From the NCBI RefSeq assembly GCF_900187115.1, contig NZ_LT906455.1, forward strand, positions 2,283,608 to 2,347,607: a stretch of 64,000 nucleotides of DNA, in the 5' to 3' direction. Below, one piece after another: positions 46,143 through 55,204 of the stretch; the stretch's first letter is position 1; each line of letters starts with the position of its first letter. The stretch is from Aliarcobacter butzleri. GTDB lineage: Bacteria; Campylobacterota; Campylobacteria; Campylobacterales; Arcobacteraceae. The notes below the pieces were generated by a model, which worked only from the letters and a program-made list of their open reading frames with translations, was not told where the DNA came from and made no database searches. A program made the position numbers and the translations under genes.

Positions 46143-46178
46143 CTACTATTAATAGCAATTATTATAATTATAAATAAC
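46143..46178. promoter_or_regulatory. Possible Fur-like palindrome upstream of fecI
   Basis: A stretch of AT palindromes upstream of the sigma factor gene includes TTATAATTATAA (perfect). It resembles the half-sites of Fur boxes but is so AT-only that chance is likely. The divergent GGDEF gene starts 120 bases away. Confidence 0.25.
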
Positions 46179-46295
46179 GAATAAAGAGCTTAAACACTTA
46201 TAATTATGAACTCAATATAAATAAGATATAATGCGTCGCTTTTTTGAAAACCATCAATATAATAAATAATCACATTAAATATAGGAATTTATAAC

Positions 46296-49200
46296 TTGAA
46301 ACAACAGATTAATATAAAAAATTTTACAAATATTTGGTTTATACTTTCTATTTTTATTGTTTTAACTGTTATTTTATTTCAAGGATATCTTGAATACAAA
46401 AGATCTGTTGAAACGGGAATAATAAAAACAAATAACCTTACAATTTTACTTACAAAGAAACTTGAGAATGACTTTGAACAAATAGATAATATACTTAATT
46501 TTGCACAAAATATAATACTTACATTACCAAAAGAGAATAAACTATTTTTAGAAGGAAATGACAAAATAAGAAGACAAATTGTTTTTGAAAAGTTTAACTC
46601 ATTAGTAAAAAATTTTAAAGACATCAGTGTTATAAATTTTATAGATAAAAATGGATATATTTTATACTCTTCAAACCCTTTAAATTATAATATAAATATA
46701 TCAGATCGACCACAATTCCAAATATTTAAAGATAATAAAGATTTAACAGAAAGTTTCTCTAATGTTATAGTTTCTCGTACAACAGGTAAAAACTCACTAG
46801 CACAACTTCTTGCTGTAAGAGATGAAAATAAAGAGTTAATAGGTGTTCTAACTGCTCTTATTGATATAGATACTATAAACAAAACTTTATCTTCAATAAA
46901 TACAAATGACAAAGGAGTGGCTTTATTAAGAAATTCTGAAAATACAGAATTAATAGCAAAATATCCATTACTTAATGAATCGGAGATAAATAAACCTTTA
47001 CCCTCAAATAATCCTATTGCATTAAAGATAAAAGCTGGAGAAAAATCAGGAAGTTTAGAATATATAGCTTCAACTGATAATGAAAAAAGAGTTGGAAGTT
47101 TCATAGTAATGGATAAATATCCATTTTATGTACAAGTTGCTTTATCCCAAGAAGATTATTTAGCTAGATGGGAAAAAAATCTATTAACAGTTACTATTTT
47201 ATTAATTTTATTTGTTTTAGCTTCTATTTTTGTATTTATCATTGTTAAAAAGAGCTATAAAAAAGAACAAATTGCTATTAATGAATTAAAAAAGAATAGA
47301 GATTTATTTTCATCAGGTCCAGTTATAACAATAGAGTGGGCTTATGAAGAGAATTTTCCTATAAAATACATTTCTAACAATTGTGAAAATATTTTAGGAT
47401 ACAAAAAAGAAGAGATGTTATCTAGTTATTTTAATTATATGGATTTAATACATCCAGATGATATAAATAAAGTTGAAAAAGAAGTTAAAGATTTTATAGA
47501 AAATGGTATAAATAATTTTGAACAATCATATAGAATAAAAATGAAAGATGGTATATATAAATATTTTTATGACTACACAAATCTAATCAGAGATGAACAT
47601 AATAGTGTTACTAGAATAGTAGGTTATATGTTTGATCAAAGCAATTTAAAAGAAAAAGAAGATTCTTTAATTATAGAAAGAAATAGATTAGCAAATATAA
47701 TAACAGGAACAAATGCTGGTACATGGGAATGGAATGTTCAAACAAACGAAGTTATCTTTAATGAAAAATGGGCACAAATGATTGGTTATACTTTAGATGA
47801 GATTTCGCCTACAACTATAAACACATGGATGAGATTTGTACAACCAGATGATTTAGAAAAAAGTAAACAACTTTTACGAAGGCACTTTAATAAAGAACTT
47901 GATTATTATGAATCTGAAATGAGAATGAAACATAAAAATGGTTCTTGGATTTGGATAGAAGCAAGAGGAAAAGTAATATCGTGGAGTAAAAAGAATGAAC
48001 CTATCATAATGATGGGAACACACATAGATGTAACTAAAGAAAAAATATTAATTCAAGAAATGGAAATTGTAAAAAATAGATTTGAGAATATGTTTAAAAC
48101 TCACTCTTCAGTAATGCTTTTAATAAATCCAAATAATCAAAAAATAATTGATGCAAACCAAAGTGCAGTTGATTTTTATGGATATTCTATCGATGAAATA
48201 AAAGGAATGGATATTTCAAAAATAAATTTATTAGCTCATCAAAAATTAAAGGAAAAATACACAGAAGCAAAAACTTTAACAAAAAACTCTTTTATCTTTT
48301 TTCACAAGCTAAAAAATGGAACTATCAGAACTGTTGAAGTAAACTCTTCACCAATTGAAACAGAAAGTGGTCTTATACTATTTTCTATAATAAAAGATGT
48401 AACAAAAGAGCAAGAATTAAAAAATGAGATATTAAAAGAGAAAACAAAATTTCAAACATTTATCAATCTATCTTCAGATGCTATTTTTGTAACTGATATA
48501 AACACAGGAAAACTTTTAGAATATAGTAAACAAACTCAGAAATATTTAGGTTATAACGATGAAGAGATGCAAAATCTTACAATTTTGGATTGGGATAGAG
48601 ACATAAAAACAATTGAAGATTTTAAAAATCTTATCTCTACTATAAAATATGATACAACTTTTATAGAAAGAGTTCATAAAAGAAAAGATGGCTCTTATTA
48701 TGATGCTGCAATAAGCCTTGTAAAAATAAAACTTGATGGGCAAGAGTTTATATACTCTTCAGCAAGGGATATTACAAATGAAAAAATCGTACAAAAGAAA
48801 TTAGAAGAGTCTTATAAAAATCTTGAAAGATTGATTGAATCTCAAGATAATATTGTGATACTAACGGATGGAGAAAATATAAAGTTTGCAAATCAAAAGT
48901 TTTTTGACTTTTTAGGATTTGAAAATCTTGATAATTTCAGAAAATATCATAAATGTATTTGTGAATTCTTTTTAGAAAAAGATAAATTCTTTTATAAAAA
49001 AGATACTCATTGGATAAATGAAATAAAAACAATAGAAGAATCAAAAAGAATTGTTTCTATGATTGATAAAGATTTTAAAGAACATGCTTTTTCTGTTTCA
49101 GTAAATATTTTTGATGAAGAAGAGATGATAGTTAGTTTTACTGATATTTCTGAAACTATTTTAAAAAATATATCTTTAGAAGAAAAAATCATAAGAGATA

Positions 49201-49664
49201 AACTTACAAATTCTTATAATAGAGAATTTTTTGATAAAAATTATAAAAAACTAATTTATGAATATAATACAAATCACTCTAAACTTGCTGTTGCAATGTT
49301 AGATATTGACCATTTTAAATTAGTAAACGATACTTATGGGCACGATGTTGGAGATGAAGTTTTAATTCAATTTGTTGAAATAATAAATAACTCTTCTAGA
49401 AAAAATGATATTCTTATTCGTTGGGGAGGAGAAGAATTTATTTTAGTTTTACAACTAAATTCAGAAAATACTCTTTCTAAAATACTTGAAAACTTAAGAA
49501 AAGCTATTGAAGATTACGATTTTCCTAAAATTGGTAAAAAGACTTGTTCGATTGGAGGAACGATATATCAAAATAATGAAGATATTATTAAAACAATAAA
49601 AAGAGCAGATGAAGCAGTTTATGAAGCAAAAGCTGCGGGAAGAAATAAAGTAATAATAGTTTAA
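46296..49664 (+). CDS. Membrane dCache / multi-PAS diguanylate cyclase
   Basis: 1122 residues. A membrane helix (about 12-32), a periplasmic dCache-type sensor (about 40-285, with INFIDKNGYILYSSNP and YPFYVQVALSQED) and a second helix (about 297-316) come first. Four to five PAS/PAC units follow (for example CENILGYKKEEML, IGYTLDEISPTTINTW, VDFYGYSIDEIKGMD, TQKYLGYNDEEMQNL). The C-terminal GGDEF domain has an intact active site, RWGGEEFILVLQ. No EAL domain follows. It should make c-di-GMP in response to an outside ligand. The start is TTG with AGGA eleven bases upstream; no better start is near. Confidence 0.9.
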   Translation: MKQQINIKNFTNIWFILSIFIVLTVILFQGYLEYKRSVETGIIKTNNLTILLTKKLENDFEQIDNILNFAQNIILTLPKENKLFLEGNDKIRRQIVFEKFNSLVKNFKDISVINFIDKNGYILYSSNPLNYNINISDRPQFQIFKDNKDLTESFSNVIVSRTTGKNSLAQLLAVRDENKELIGVLTALIDIDTINKTLSSINTNDKGVALLRNSENTELIAKYPLLNESEINKPLPSNNPIALKIKAGEKSGSLEYIASTDNEKRVGSFIVMDKYPFYVQVALSQEDYLARWEKNLLTVTILLILFVLASIFVFIIVKKSYKKEQIAINELKKNRDLFSSGPVITIEWAYEENFPIKYISNNCENILGYKKEEMLSSYFNYMDLIHPDDINKVEKEVKDFIENGINNFEQSYRIKMKDGIYKYFYDYTNLIRDEHNSVTRIVGYMFDQSNLKEKEDSLIIERNRLANIITGTNAGTWEWNVQTNEVIFNEKWAQMIGYTLDEISPTTINTWMRFVQPDDLEKSKQLLRRHFNKELDYYESEMRMKHKNGSWIWIEARGKVISWSKKNEPIIMMGTHIDVTKEKILIQEMEIVKNRFENMFKTHSSVMLLINPNNQKIIDANQSAVDFYGYSIDEIKGMDISKINLLAHQKLKEKYTEAKTLTKNSFIFFHKLKNGTIRTVEVNSSPIETESGLILFSIIKDVTKEQELKNEILKEKTKFQTFINLSSDAIFVTDINTGKLLEYSKQTQKYLGYNDEEMQNLTILDWDRDIKTIEDFKNLISTIKYDTTFIERVHKRKDGSYYDAAISLVKIKLDGQEFIYSSARDITNEKIVQKKLEESYKNLERLIESQDNIVILTDGENIKFANQKFFDFLGFENLDNFRKYHKCICEFFLEKDKFFYKKDTHWINEIKTIEESKRIVSMIDKDFKEHAFSVSVNIFDEEEMIVSFTDISETILKNISLEEKIIRDKLTNSYNREFFDKNYKKLIYEYNTNHSKLAVAMLDIDHFKLVNDTYGHDVGDEVLIQFVEIINNSSRKNDILIRWGGEEFILVLQLNSENTLSKILENLRKAIEDYDFPKIGKKTCSIGGTIYQNNEDIIKTIKRADEAVYEAKAAGRNKVIIV

Positions 49665-49740
49665 AAAAACTTTGTTAATCAAATTCAAAAATTTATTTAT
49701 TATTTATTAATTATTAAAACTTAAAATTCGTAAATATTAA

Positions 49741-51366
49741 ATGCAAAGGCAATTTTTGAAGGATTTATCTCAACAAAGACTAATATTATTTAGTTCTATC
49801 TTCTTTACTCTTTTTTATAATTTCTCATTTTTTAAGAATGTTATAAATACTTATGGTTTTAGTGGTTTAAATATAGTTTATATATTATCAATGACAATTT
49901 TATTGGTAAGTTTATTAACTTTTATTTTTACAATTTTTAGCTCTAAATATACAACAAAACCAATTTTAATTACTCTATTTGCAATATCAGCATTTACTGC
50001 TTATTTTATGGATAGTTATGGTGTTGTTATTGATACAGAGATGATTAGAAATAGTTTACAAACAAATTTAAATGAATCAAAAGATTTATTTAGTTTCAAA
50101 CTTGTTTTATATGTAATTTTTTTAGCAATTCTTCCAGCATATTTTATATATAAAACAGAAATCAAATATAAATCTTTTAAAAGTGAACTATTTTCAAAAC
50201 TAAAAACTATACTTTTATCTTTAGTTTTAATTTTAGTAATAATCTTTAGTTTTAGTAAATTTTATACTTCATTTTTTAGAGAGCATAAACCTCTAAGATA
50301 TAATATAAATCCAATATTTTGGATGTATAGTATAGGAAATTATATAAATAAATCTATGGATGTAGCTCCAACAACTCTTGAAGAGATTGGAAAAGATTCA
50401 AAAATAGTAGAACCAATAGAAGAACAAAAAGAACTAATTATTTTAGTAGTTGGAGAAACAGCAAGAGCAGATAGATTTTCTATGAATGGTTATAAAAAAG
50501 AGACAAATCCTCTTTTAAAACAAGAAAAGATTATAAATTTTCCAAATATGTACTCTTGTGGAACTTCAACTGCACATTCAATTCCTTGTATGTTTTCAAT
50601 TTTTGGAAAAGATAATTATAGTTATAAAAAAGGTATTTCAACTGAAAATGTTTTAGATGTTTTAAAAGATACACAAGATATAGCTGTGTTATGGAGAGAT
50701 AATAATTCAGATTCAAAAGGTGTTGCTTTAAGAGTTGATTATGAAGATTTTAAAACACCTGCTACGAATACAATCTGTAATGAAGAAGAGTGCAGAGATG
50801 AAGGTATGCTTGTTGGACTTGAAAATTATATTGAAAAAAATAAAGATAGAGATATTTTGATAGTACTTCATCAAATGGGGAATCATGGACCAGCTTACTA
50901 TAAAAGATATCCAAAAGAGTTTGAAAAATTTACTCCCGTTTGTAAAACAAATCAACTAGAAGAATGTACTCAAGAAGAGATAGAAAATGCTTATGATAAT
51001 GCTGTTTTATATACAGATTATTTTTTATCAAAAGCAATAAACTTTTTAAAACCTTATTCTAAAACGAAAAAAACTGCACTTGTTTACATAAGTGATCATG
51101 GTGAGAGTTTAGGAGAAAATGGTATATATTTACATGGTATGCCATATGCAATAGCTCCAAAAGAACAAATAAATGTAGCATCATTTATTTGGTTAGGTGA
51201 TGGAGAAATGTCTAAAGATTATGATATAGATAAATTAAATTCATATAAAAATAGAGATTTTTCTCAAGATAATCTATTTCATACTCTTTTAGGGCTATTT
51301 GAAGTTGAAACAAAAATTTATAAAAAGGACATGGATATTTTAAATGACGCAAGAAAACCTCAATAA
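49741..51366 (+). CDS. eptA: Phosphoethanolamine-lipid A transferase
   Basis: 541 residues. Five N-terminal membrane helices (to about residue 180) precede a periplasmic sulfatase-fold catalytic domain. The phosphorylated nucleophile is Thr240 in VVGETARADRF. Zinc-site and family segments include MYSCGTSTAHSIPCMFS, VLHQMGNHGPAYY and YISDHGESLGENGIYLHGMPYAIAP (quoted in parts). It adds phosphoethanolamine to lipid A, lowering negative charge and cationic peptide binding. It overlaps the following PAP2 gene by 23 bases. Confidence 0.93.
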   Translation: MQRQFLKDLSQQRLILFSSIFFTLFYNFSFFKNVINTYGFSGLNIVYILSMTILLVSLLTFIFTIFSSKYTTKPILITLFAISAFTAYFMDSYGVVIDTEMIRNSLQTNLNESKDLFSFKLVLYVIFLAILPAYFIYKTEIKYKSFKSELFSKLKTILLSLVLILVIIFSFSKFYTSFFREHKPLRYNINPIFWMYSIGNYINKSMDVAPTTLEEIGKDSKIVEPIEEQKELIILVVGETARADRFSMNGYKKETNPLLKQEKIINFPNMYSCGTSTAHSIPCMFSIFGKDNYSYKKGISTENVLDVLKDTQDIAVLWRDNNSDSKGVALRVDYEDFKTPATNTICNEEECRDEGMLVGLENYIEKNKDRDILIVLHQMGNHGPAYYKRYPKEFEKFTPVCKTNQLEECTQEEIENAYDNAVLYTDYFLSKAINFLKPYSKTKKTALVYISDHGESLGENGIYLHGMPYAIAPKEQINVASFIWLGDGEMSKDYDIDKLNSYKNRDFSQDNLFHTLLGLFEVETKIYKKDMDILNDARKPQ

Positions 51367-52060
51367 ACAAATAATAATTACAGCTATTTTATTAATAGCT
51401 GTCGTTTTATTCTTTCAATTTACAAATTGGGATATGAGTCTTCAATCTTATTTTTATAATTTTGAAGGCAAGTCTTGGATTGTTGATAGAAAAGATAGTA
51501 TTTTGAAATATATTTTTTATGATGGATTTAAAAAATTATTTAAAATATTTTCTATTTTAATTTTAATTTTAGTTGTTATATCTTTATTTAAAAAGATTAA
51601 CATAATTGAACAGTATAAAAAAGGTTTAGTTATTTTACTTCTTTCTATGATTCTTGTTCCTGCTCTTACTGTATCAATTAAAGGTGTTACAAATATGCCT
51701 TGTCCAAATAATCTTGCAGAATATGGGGGAAGATATCCTGATGTTAGAATTTTTGATTCATATCCAAAAGATTTTATACAAAAATCAAAAATAAAATGTT
51801 GGCCAGCAGGTCACGCAAGTATGGGGTTTTCTTTAATGGCATTATTTTTCTTATTTAAAAAACCACGAAACCAAAAAATTGCTTTAGGAATTGCTTTAGT
51901 TCTTGCGTGGATGACTGGTGGATATAAAATGTCTATTGGTGATCATTTTTTAAGTCATACATTAATATCAATGATTTTAGGTTGGCTCATTATTTTACTC
52001 ATCGTAAAATCTATTTCATTTTTAGAAAAAGTAAAATTTAAAAAATCAACCACAATCTGA
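51344..52060 (+). CDS. PAP2 family membrane phosphatase, candidate lipid A phosphatase
   Basis: 238 residues with five to six membrane helices and the acid-phosphatase motifs KGVTNMPCP, WPAGHASMG and a His in GDHFLSH. The order and spacing fit PAP2 lipid phosphatases. In Helicobacter the pair lpxE-eptA removes the 1-phosphate of lipid A before phosphoethanolamine is added. The 23-base overlap with eptA here suggests similar coupled lipid A remodelling, although gene order is reversed and the phosphate position cannot be read from sequence. Confidence 0.8.
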   Translation: MTQENLNKQIIITAILLIAVVLFFQFTNWDMSLQSYFYNFEGKSWIVDRKDSILKYIFYDGFKKLFKIFSILILILVVISLFKKINIIEQYKKGLVILLLSMILVPALTVSIKGVTNMPCPNNLAEYGGRYPDVRIFDSYPKDFIQKSKIKCWPAGHASMGFSLMALFFLFKKPRNQKIALGIALVLAWMTGGYKMSIGDHFLSHTLISMILGWLIILLIVKSISFLEKVKFKKSTTI

Positions 52061-52069
52061 ATATATATA

Positions 52070-52087
52070 TGTCAAGAAATTGTCAAG
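52070..52087 (+). promoter_or_regulatory. Tandem TGTCAAG repeats, possible response regulator site
   Basis: TGTCAAG occurs at 52070-52076 and again at 52081-52087, an 11-base period that places both on one DNA face, as in OmpR/CpxR-type operators. It lies about 25 bases upstream of a TATTAT (52112-52117) and about 70 bases before the first cytochrome gene. The operon's own OmpR-family regulator is the natural candidate. Confidence 0.4.
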
Positions 52088-52155
52088 TAAATTCAGAATA
52101 AAACTTTAAACTATTATTCTAAACTTCTAAATATAAAAATATTTAGGAGTATTTT

Positions 52156-52557
52156 ATGAAAATTCTAATTTTTACTGCTTTACTGATAAGCTTTAGTTTT
52201 AGTTCAACTGTTGATGAATATTTAAACTCTTTAAAACAAGAAGCTTTAAAAGAAGACCCAAACTTTAAAAATTTTGATGCAAAAAGAGGTGAAGAAATTT
52301 TCACTTCAAAACATATAGGAAAAAAAGGTAAAGAGATTTCATGTACATCATGTCATGGTACTGATTTGACAAAATCGCATGAAAATTTCTTTACAGGTAA
52401 AACTATAGAACCACTTTCACCAAAAACAAATCAAAAAAGATTAACCGATATCAATGAAATTGAAAAATGGTTAAAAAGAAATTTCAATGATGTTTATAAC
52501 AAAGAAGGAACAGCTATTCAAAAAGGTGATGTTATAACATATATCATAAATAAATAA
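52156..52557 (+). CDS. DUF1924 c-type cytochrome (SHP-like)
   Basis: 133 residues with a signal peptide and one haem c motif (Cys63-x-x-Cys66-His67 in ISCTSCHGTD). The DUF1924 pattern EKWLKRNFNDVYNKEGTAIQKGDVITYI is also present. It corresponds to the sphaeroides haem protein, an oxygen-binding monohaem cytochrome encoded with a diheme cytochrome (DHC) and a cytochrome b in many proteobacteria. It starts the operon SHP, DHC, cytochrome b, Spy-like, response regulator, histidine kinase. Confidence 0.85.
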   Translation: MKILIFTALLISFSFSSTVDEYLNSLKQEALKEDPNFKNFDAKRGEEIFTSKHIGKKGKEISCTSCHGTDLTKSHENFFTGKTIEPLSPKTNQKRLTDINEIEKWLKRNFNDVYNKEGTAIQKGDVITYIINK

Positions 52558-52566
52558 GGGGAAAAT

Positions 52567-53073
52567 ATGAAAAAGTTAATCTTTTTGAGTATCATTAGTT
52601 GTTGTTTATACGCTGAGAATTTAAAAATAAGCGTAGCACCTGTAAATAATGAAGTTTACAAAAAAGAGTGTGGAAGTTGCCATTTTGCATATCCAGCTGG
52701 TCTTTTACCAAGTAACGCATGGAATAAAATGATGGAAAATCTAAGTAATCATTTTGGTGATGATGCTTCAGTTGATGAAGAAACTTTCAAAACTTTATCA
52801 AAATATTTAAATGATAATAGTGCTGAAAAAAATATGAATTTCAAAAGAAGTAAAAAAATAGTTGAGAGTTTAGCACCAAATGAAATTCCAGATGCTATTT
52901 CAACTATGCCTTATATAAAAAGAAAGCATAAGGAAATTAGAAAAGATTTAATCACACAAAAAGAAGTAAAAGGATTATTTAACTGTACTGCTTGTCATAA
53001 AAATGCACAAAAAGGTGTTTTTAGTGACAAAGATGTAGATATTCCAAATTATGGGAAATGGGATAAAAAGTAG
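52567..53073 (+). CDS. Diheme cytochrome c (DHC)
   Basis: 168 residues, exported. Two haem motifs: CGSCH (35-39) and CTACH (140-144). Between them are the DHC-type segments YPAGLLPSNAWNKMMENLSNHFG and DDASVDEETFKTLSKYLNDNSAE. It should pass electrons between the cytochrome b and the SHP-like protein in the periplasm. The same domain recurs, at clear sequence similarity, as the C-terminal part of the next (frameshifted) gene, showing a tandem duplication. Confidence 0.88.
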   Translation: MKKLIFLSIISCCLYAENLKISVAPVNNEVYKKECGSCHFAYPAGLLPSNAWNKMMENLSNHFGDDASVDEETFKTLSKYLNDNSAEKNMNFKRSKKIVESLAPNEIPDAISTMPYIKRKHKEIRKDLITQKEVKGLFNCTACHKNAQKGVFSDKDVDIPNYGKWDKK

Positions 53074-53082
53074 GAGGAAATT

Positions 53083-54199
53083 ATGGGGAAATCATATATT
53101 TGGTCATTGCCAACAAGAGTCTTTCACTCTTTGTTTGCAGTTTTTATACTATTAGCATTTTTAACTGATGATGATAAATTATTAAATTATCATGCAGTTG
53201 CTGGTTATGCTATATTAATTCTTTTAGCTTTTAGATTGTTTTGGGGATTTTTTGGACCTAAATATTCAAAATTTAAAGACTTTCCAAGAGGTAAAAAGAA
53301 TATAAAAGAGTTTTTAAATAATATTTTTGAAGAAAATCAAAAATATATTGGTCATAATCCTTTAGCATCTTATGTAATGATAGCTATGTTAATAGTAACT
53401 TTTTTAGTAATTGTTACTGGTATTTTAGCTTTTGGGATACAAGAGGGAAAAGGTATTTTAGCTTTTTTAAATGACTCTTATTTCAAAAATATGAAACTAT
53501 TCAAAGAGATTCATGAGATTTTAGCAAATCTTCTTATAGCACTGATTGTTGCTCATATAAGTGGTGTAATGCTAGATAGATTTTTACATAAGAAACATCA
53601 AACTTTAAACTCAATTGTTACAGGTTATAAAATGACAAATGAGAGTGAAAGTATAAAATTAAATATTTTCCAAAAATTATTTGCTCTTTTCATGTTTATA
53701 CTTTTTATTGGATTTTTGGTATTTAATTTAATAGAGCCAAAAAATATATTTATTGCTTCAAAATTTGAACCAATAGATTACAAAGCACAAAATGAAGTTT
53801 TTGTAAGCGAGTGTGGAAGTTGCCATACTCTTTATCCCACCAAATCTTTTACCTAAAAAGTCATGGGAACTAATTATGGCAGATTTAGAGAATCATTTTG
53901 GAGATGATGCTTCTCTTGATGTTCAAACAAATAAAAATATTTTAGATTTTTTAATAAAAAACAGTGCAGAAAACTCTTCTTATAAAGCAAGTTGGAATTT
54001 TTTGAATTCAATTAATAATCAAGATATAATAGCTCTAAGCCAAACGAGTTACTGGAAGAAAAAACATAGAAAGATTCCAGAAAAGGTTTTTGAAAATCCA
54101 CAAGTTAAAAGTAAAGCAAACTGCAAAGCTTGTCATAGTGATATTGAAAAAGGATTAATTGAATATGAAAATATTAAAGATATTTCTACTTTTAATTAG
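53083..54199 (+). pseudogene. Cytochrome b561-type protein fused to a diheme cytochrome c domain, interrupted by a frameshift
   Basis: The first frame (53083-53856) encodes four membrane helices with haem-ligand histidines (RVFHSLFA, NYHAVAGYAIL, FKEIHEILANLL, LIVAHISGVML), then a further helix and the first haem c motif CGSCH, and stops after YPTKSFT. The next frame continues the DHC domain without a break in similarity (PPNLLPKKSWELIMADLENHFG, a second CKACH) to 54199. One extra C in the CCC at 53836-53838 explains it: removing it gives a fusion of about 371 residues. The membrane part alone could still be made. A true mutation, a sequencing error or recoding cannot be told apart here. Confidence 0.8.
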
Positions 54200-54545
54200 T
54201 TTTGTTTTAATTTTAAATGCAGATAATAAGCATAAATATTCATACAAAGATTTAGACTATTTAGATTTAAATGAAGATCAAGTAAAGGTTATAAAAAAAG
54301 CTTTACTTGATTTAAAAAAAGATTATAAAGAGTTTTATGAATATAAACATGAACAAGAAGATATTTTAGAAGATATAATTGAATCTGACAATTTTAATGA
54401 AGAGTTATATTATAAAATACTTATGGATTTAAAAACTAAAGCTACAAAACTTGAAGTAAAACGAATAAAAAAAATACATGAAGTTTTGAATAAAAAACAA
54501 AGAGAAGAGTTTGCAGATTATTTAGAGGAATGGGAAATTGAATAA
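54165..54545 (+). CDS. Spy/CpxP-like periplasmic protein
   Basis: 126 residues with a signal peptide (KILKIFLLLISFVLILNA). A charged all-helical mature region follows, containing LDYLDLNEDQVKVIKKALLDLKKDY and ending in KIHEVLNKKQREEFADYLEEW. The LNEDQ...L...L and LNKKQREEF repeats recall the LTxxQ motifs of Spy/CpxP chaperones and metal-sensing CnrX/ZraP proteins. It overlaps the frameshifted gene by 35 bases and the response regulator by eight, so it probably is the periplasmic modulator of the two-component system that follows. An in-frame TTG at 54159 is less likely as start. Confidence 0.7.
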   Translation: MKILKIFLLLISFVLILNADNKHKYSYKDLDYLDLNEDQVKVIKKALLDLKKDYKEFYEYKHEQEDILEDIIESDNFNEELYYKILMDLKTKATKLEVKRIKKIHEVLNKKQREEFADYLEEWEIE

Positions 54546-55203
54546 AAGAGTTTTATTAATTGAAGATGATAAAGATATGCAAAAACTAATAGTTGAATAT
54601 CTAAAAGAATACGACTTTGATTGTGTTGCATTTGACCAACCAAAAGATGTATTAGAACATTTTAAAATAGATAATAACTACTCTATAATCATTCTTGATT
54701 TGATGCTTCCTGAAATGGATGGATTTGATTTATTTAAAAAATTAAAACAGATAAAAGATATTCCTATTGTTATCTCAAGTGCACGAGGAGATATTGGAAA
54801 TAAAATCCATGGATTTGAACTTGGAGCAGATGATTATTTAGCAAAACCTTATGAACCAAGAGAGCTAGTTTTACGAATAGAACATATTTTAAAAAAAGAT
54901 TTTAATAAAACAATAAATATTGGTAATTTTATCATTGATAAAGAAAATCGTACAGTTTTAGTAGATAATTATCCAGTAGATTTAACAAAAATTGAGTTTG
55001 AGATTTTTCTATTTTTAATTGAAAATCAAAATAAAATCTCTTCAAGAGAGCAGATTCTAAATGCAAGCTCTTTGGATATAAATACAAAAAATAGAACTAT
55101 TGATATGCATATATCAAATATTAGATTTAAAATTGGTGATGATTCTAAAAACCCTAAATATATAAAATCCGTTTGGGGTATTGGCTATAAGTTTGTAGGT
55201 TAA
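54538..55203 (+). CDS. OmpR/CpxR family response regulator
   Basis: 221 residues. Receiver domain (1-115): acidic pair EDD at 10-12, phosphoacceptor Asp54 in ILDLMLPEMDG, Ser/Thr switch in VISSARGD and Lys in YLAKPYEPREL. Winged-helix domain (about 125-220) with TKIEFEIFLFLIENQNKISSREQIL and the recognition region IDMHISNIRFKIGDD. The start is a TTG that overlaps the previous gene and is supported by AGAGGA nine bases upstream. It likely controls this operon. Confidence 0.9.
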   Translation: MNKRVLLIEDDKDMQKLIVEYLKEYDFDCVAFDQPKDVLEHFKIDNNYSIIILDLMLPEMDGFDLFKKLKQIKDIPIVISSARGDIGNKIHGFELGADDYLAKPYEPRELVLRIEHILKKDFNKTINIGNFIIDKENRTVLVDNYPVDLTKIEFEIFLFLIENQNKISSREQILNASSLDINTKNRTIDMHISNIRFKIGDDSKNPKYIKSVWGIGYKFVG

Positions 55204-55204
55204 A

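Noticed and set aside
52061..52069. AT dinucleotide run as a functional repeat
   Set aside because: Only four to five units at the end of an AT-rich gene; expected by composition.
53813..54199. A separate gene starting at GTG 53813 for a small cytochrome c
   Set aside because: Its first residues read the CGSCH codons of the previous frame out of phase, it has no signal peptide or ribosome site, and the similarity to DHC continues from the upstream frame. It is the tail of a frameshifted fusion.
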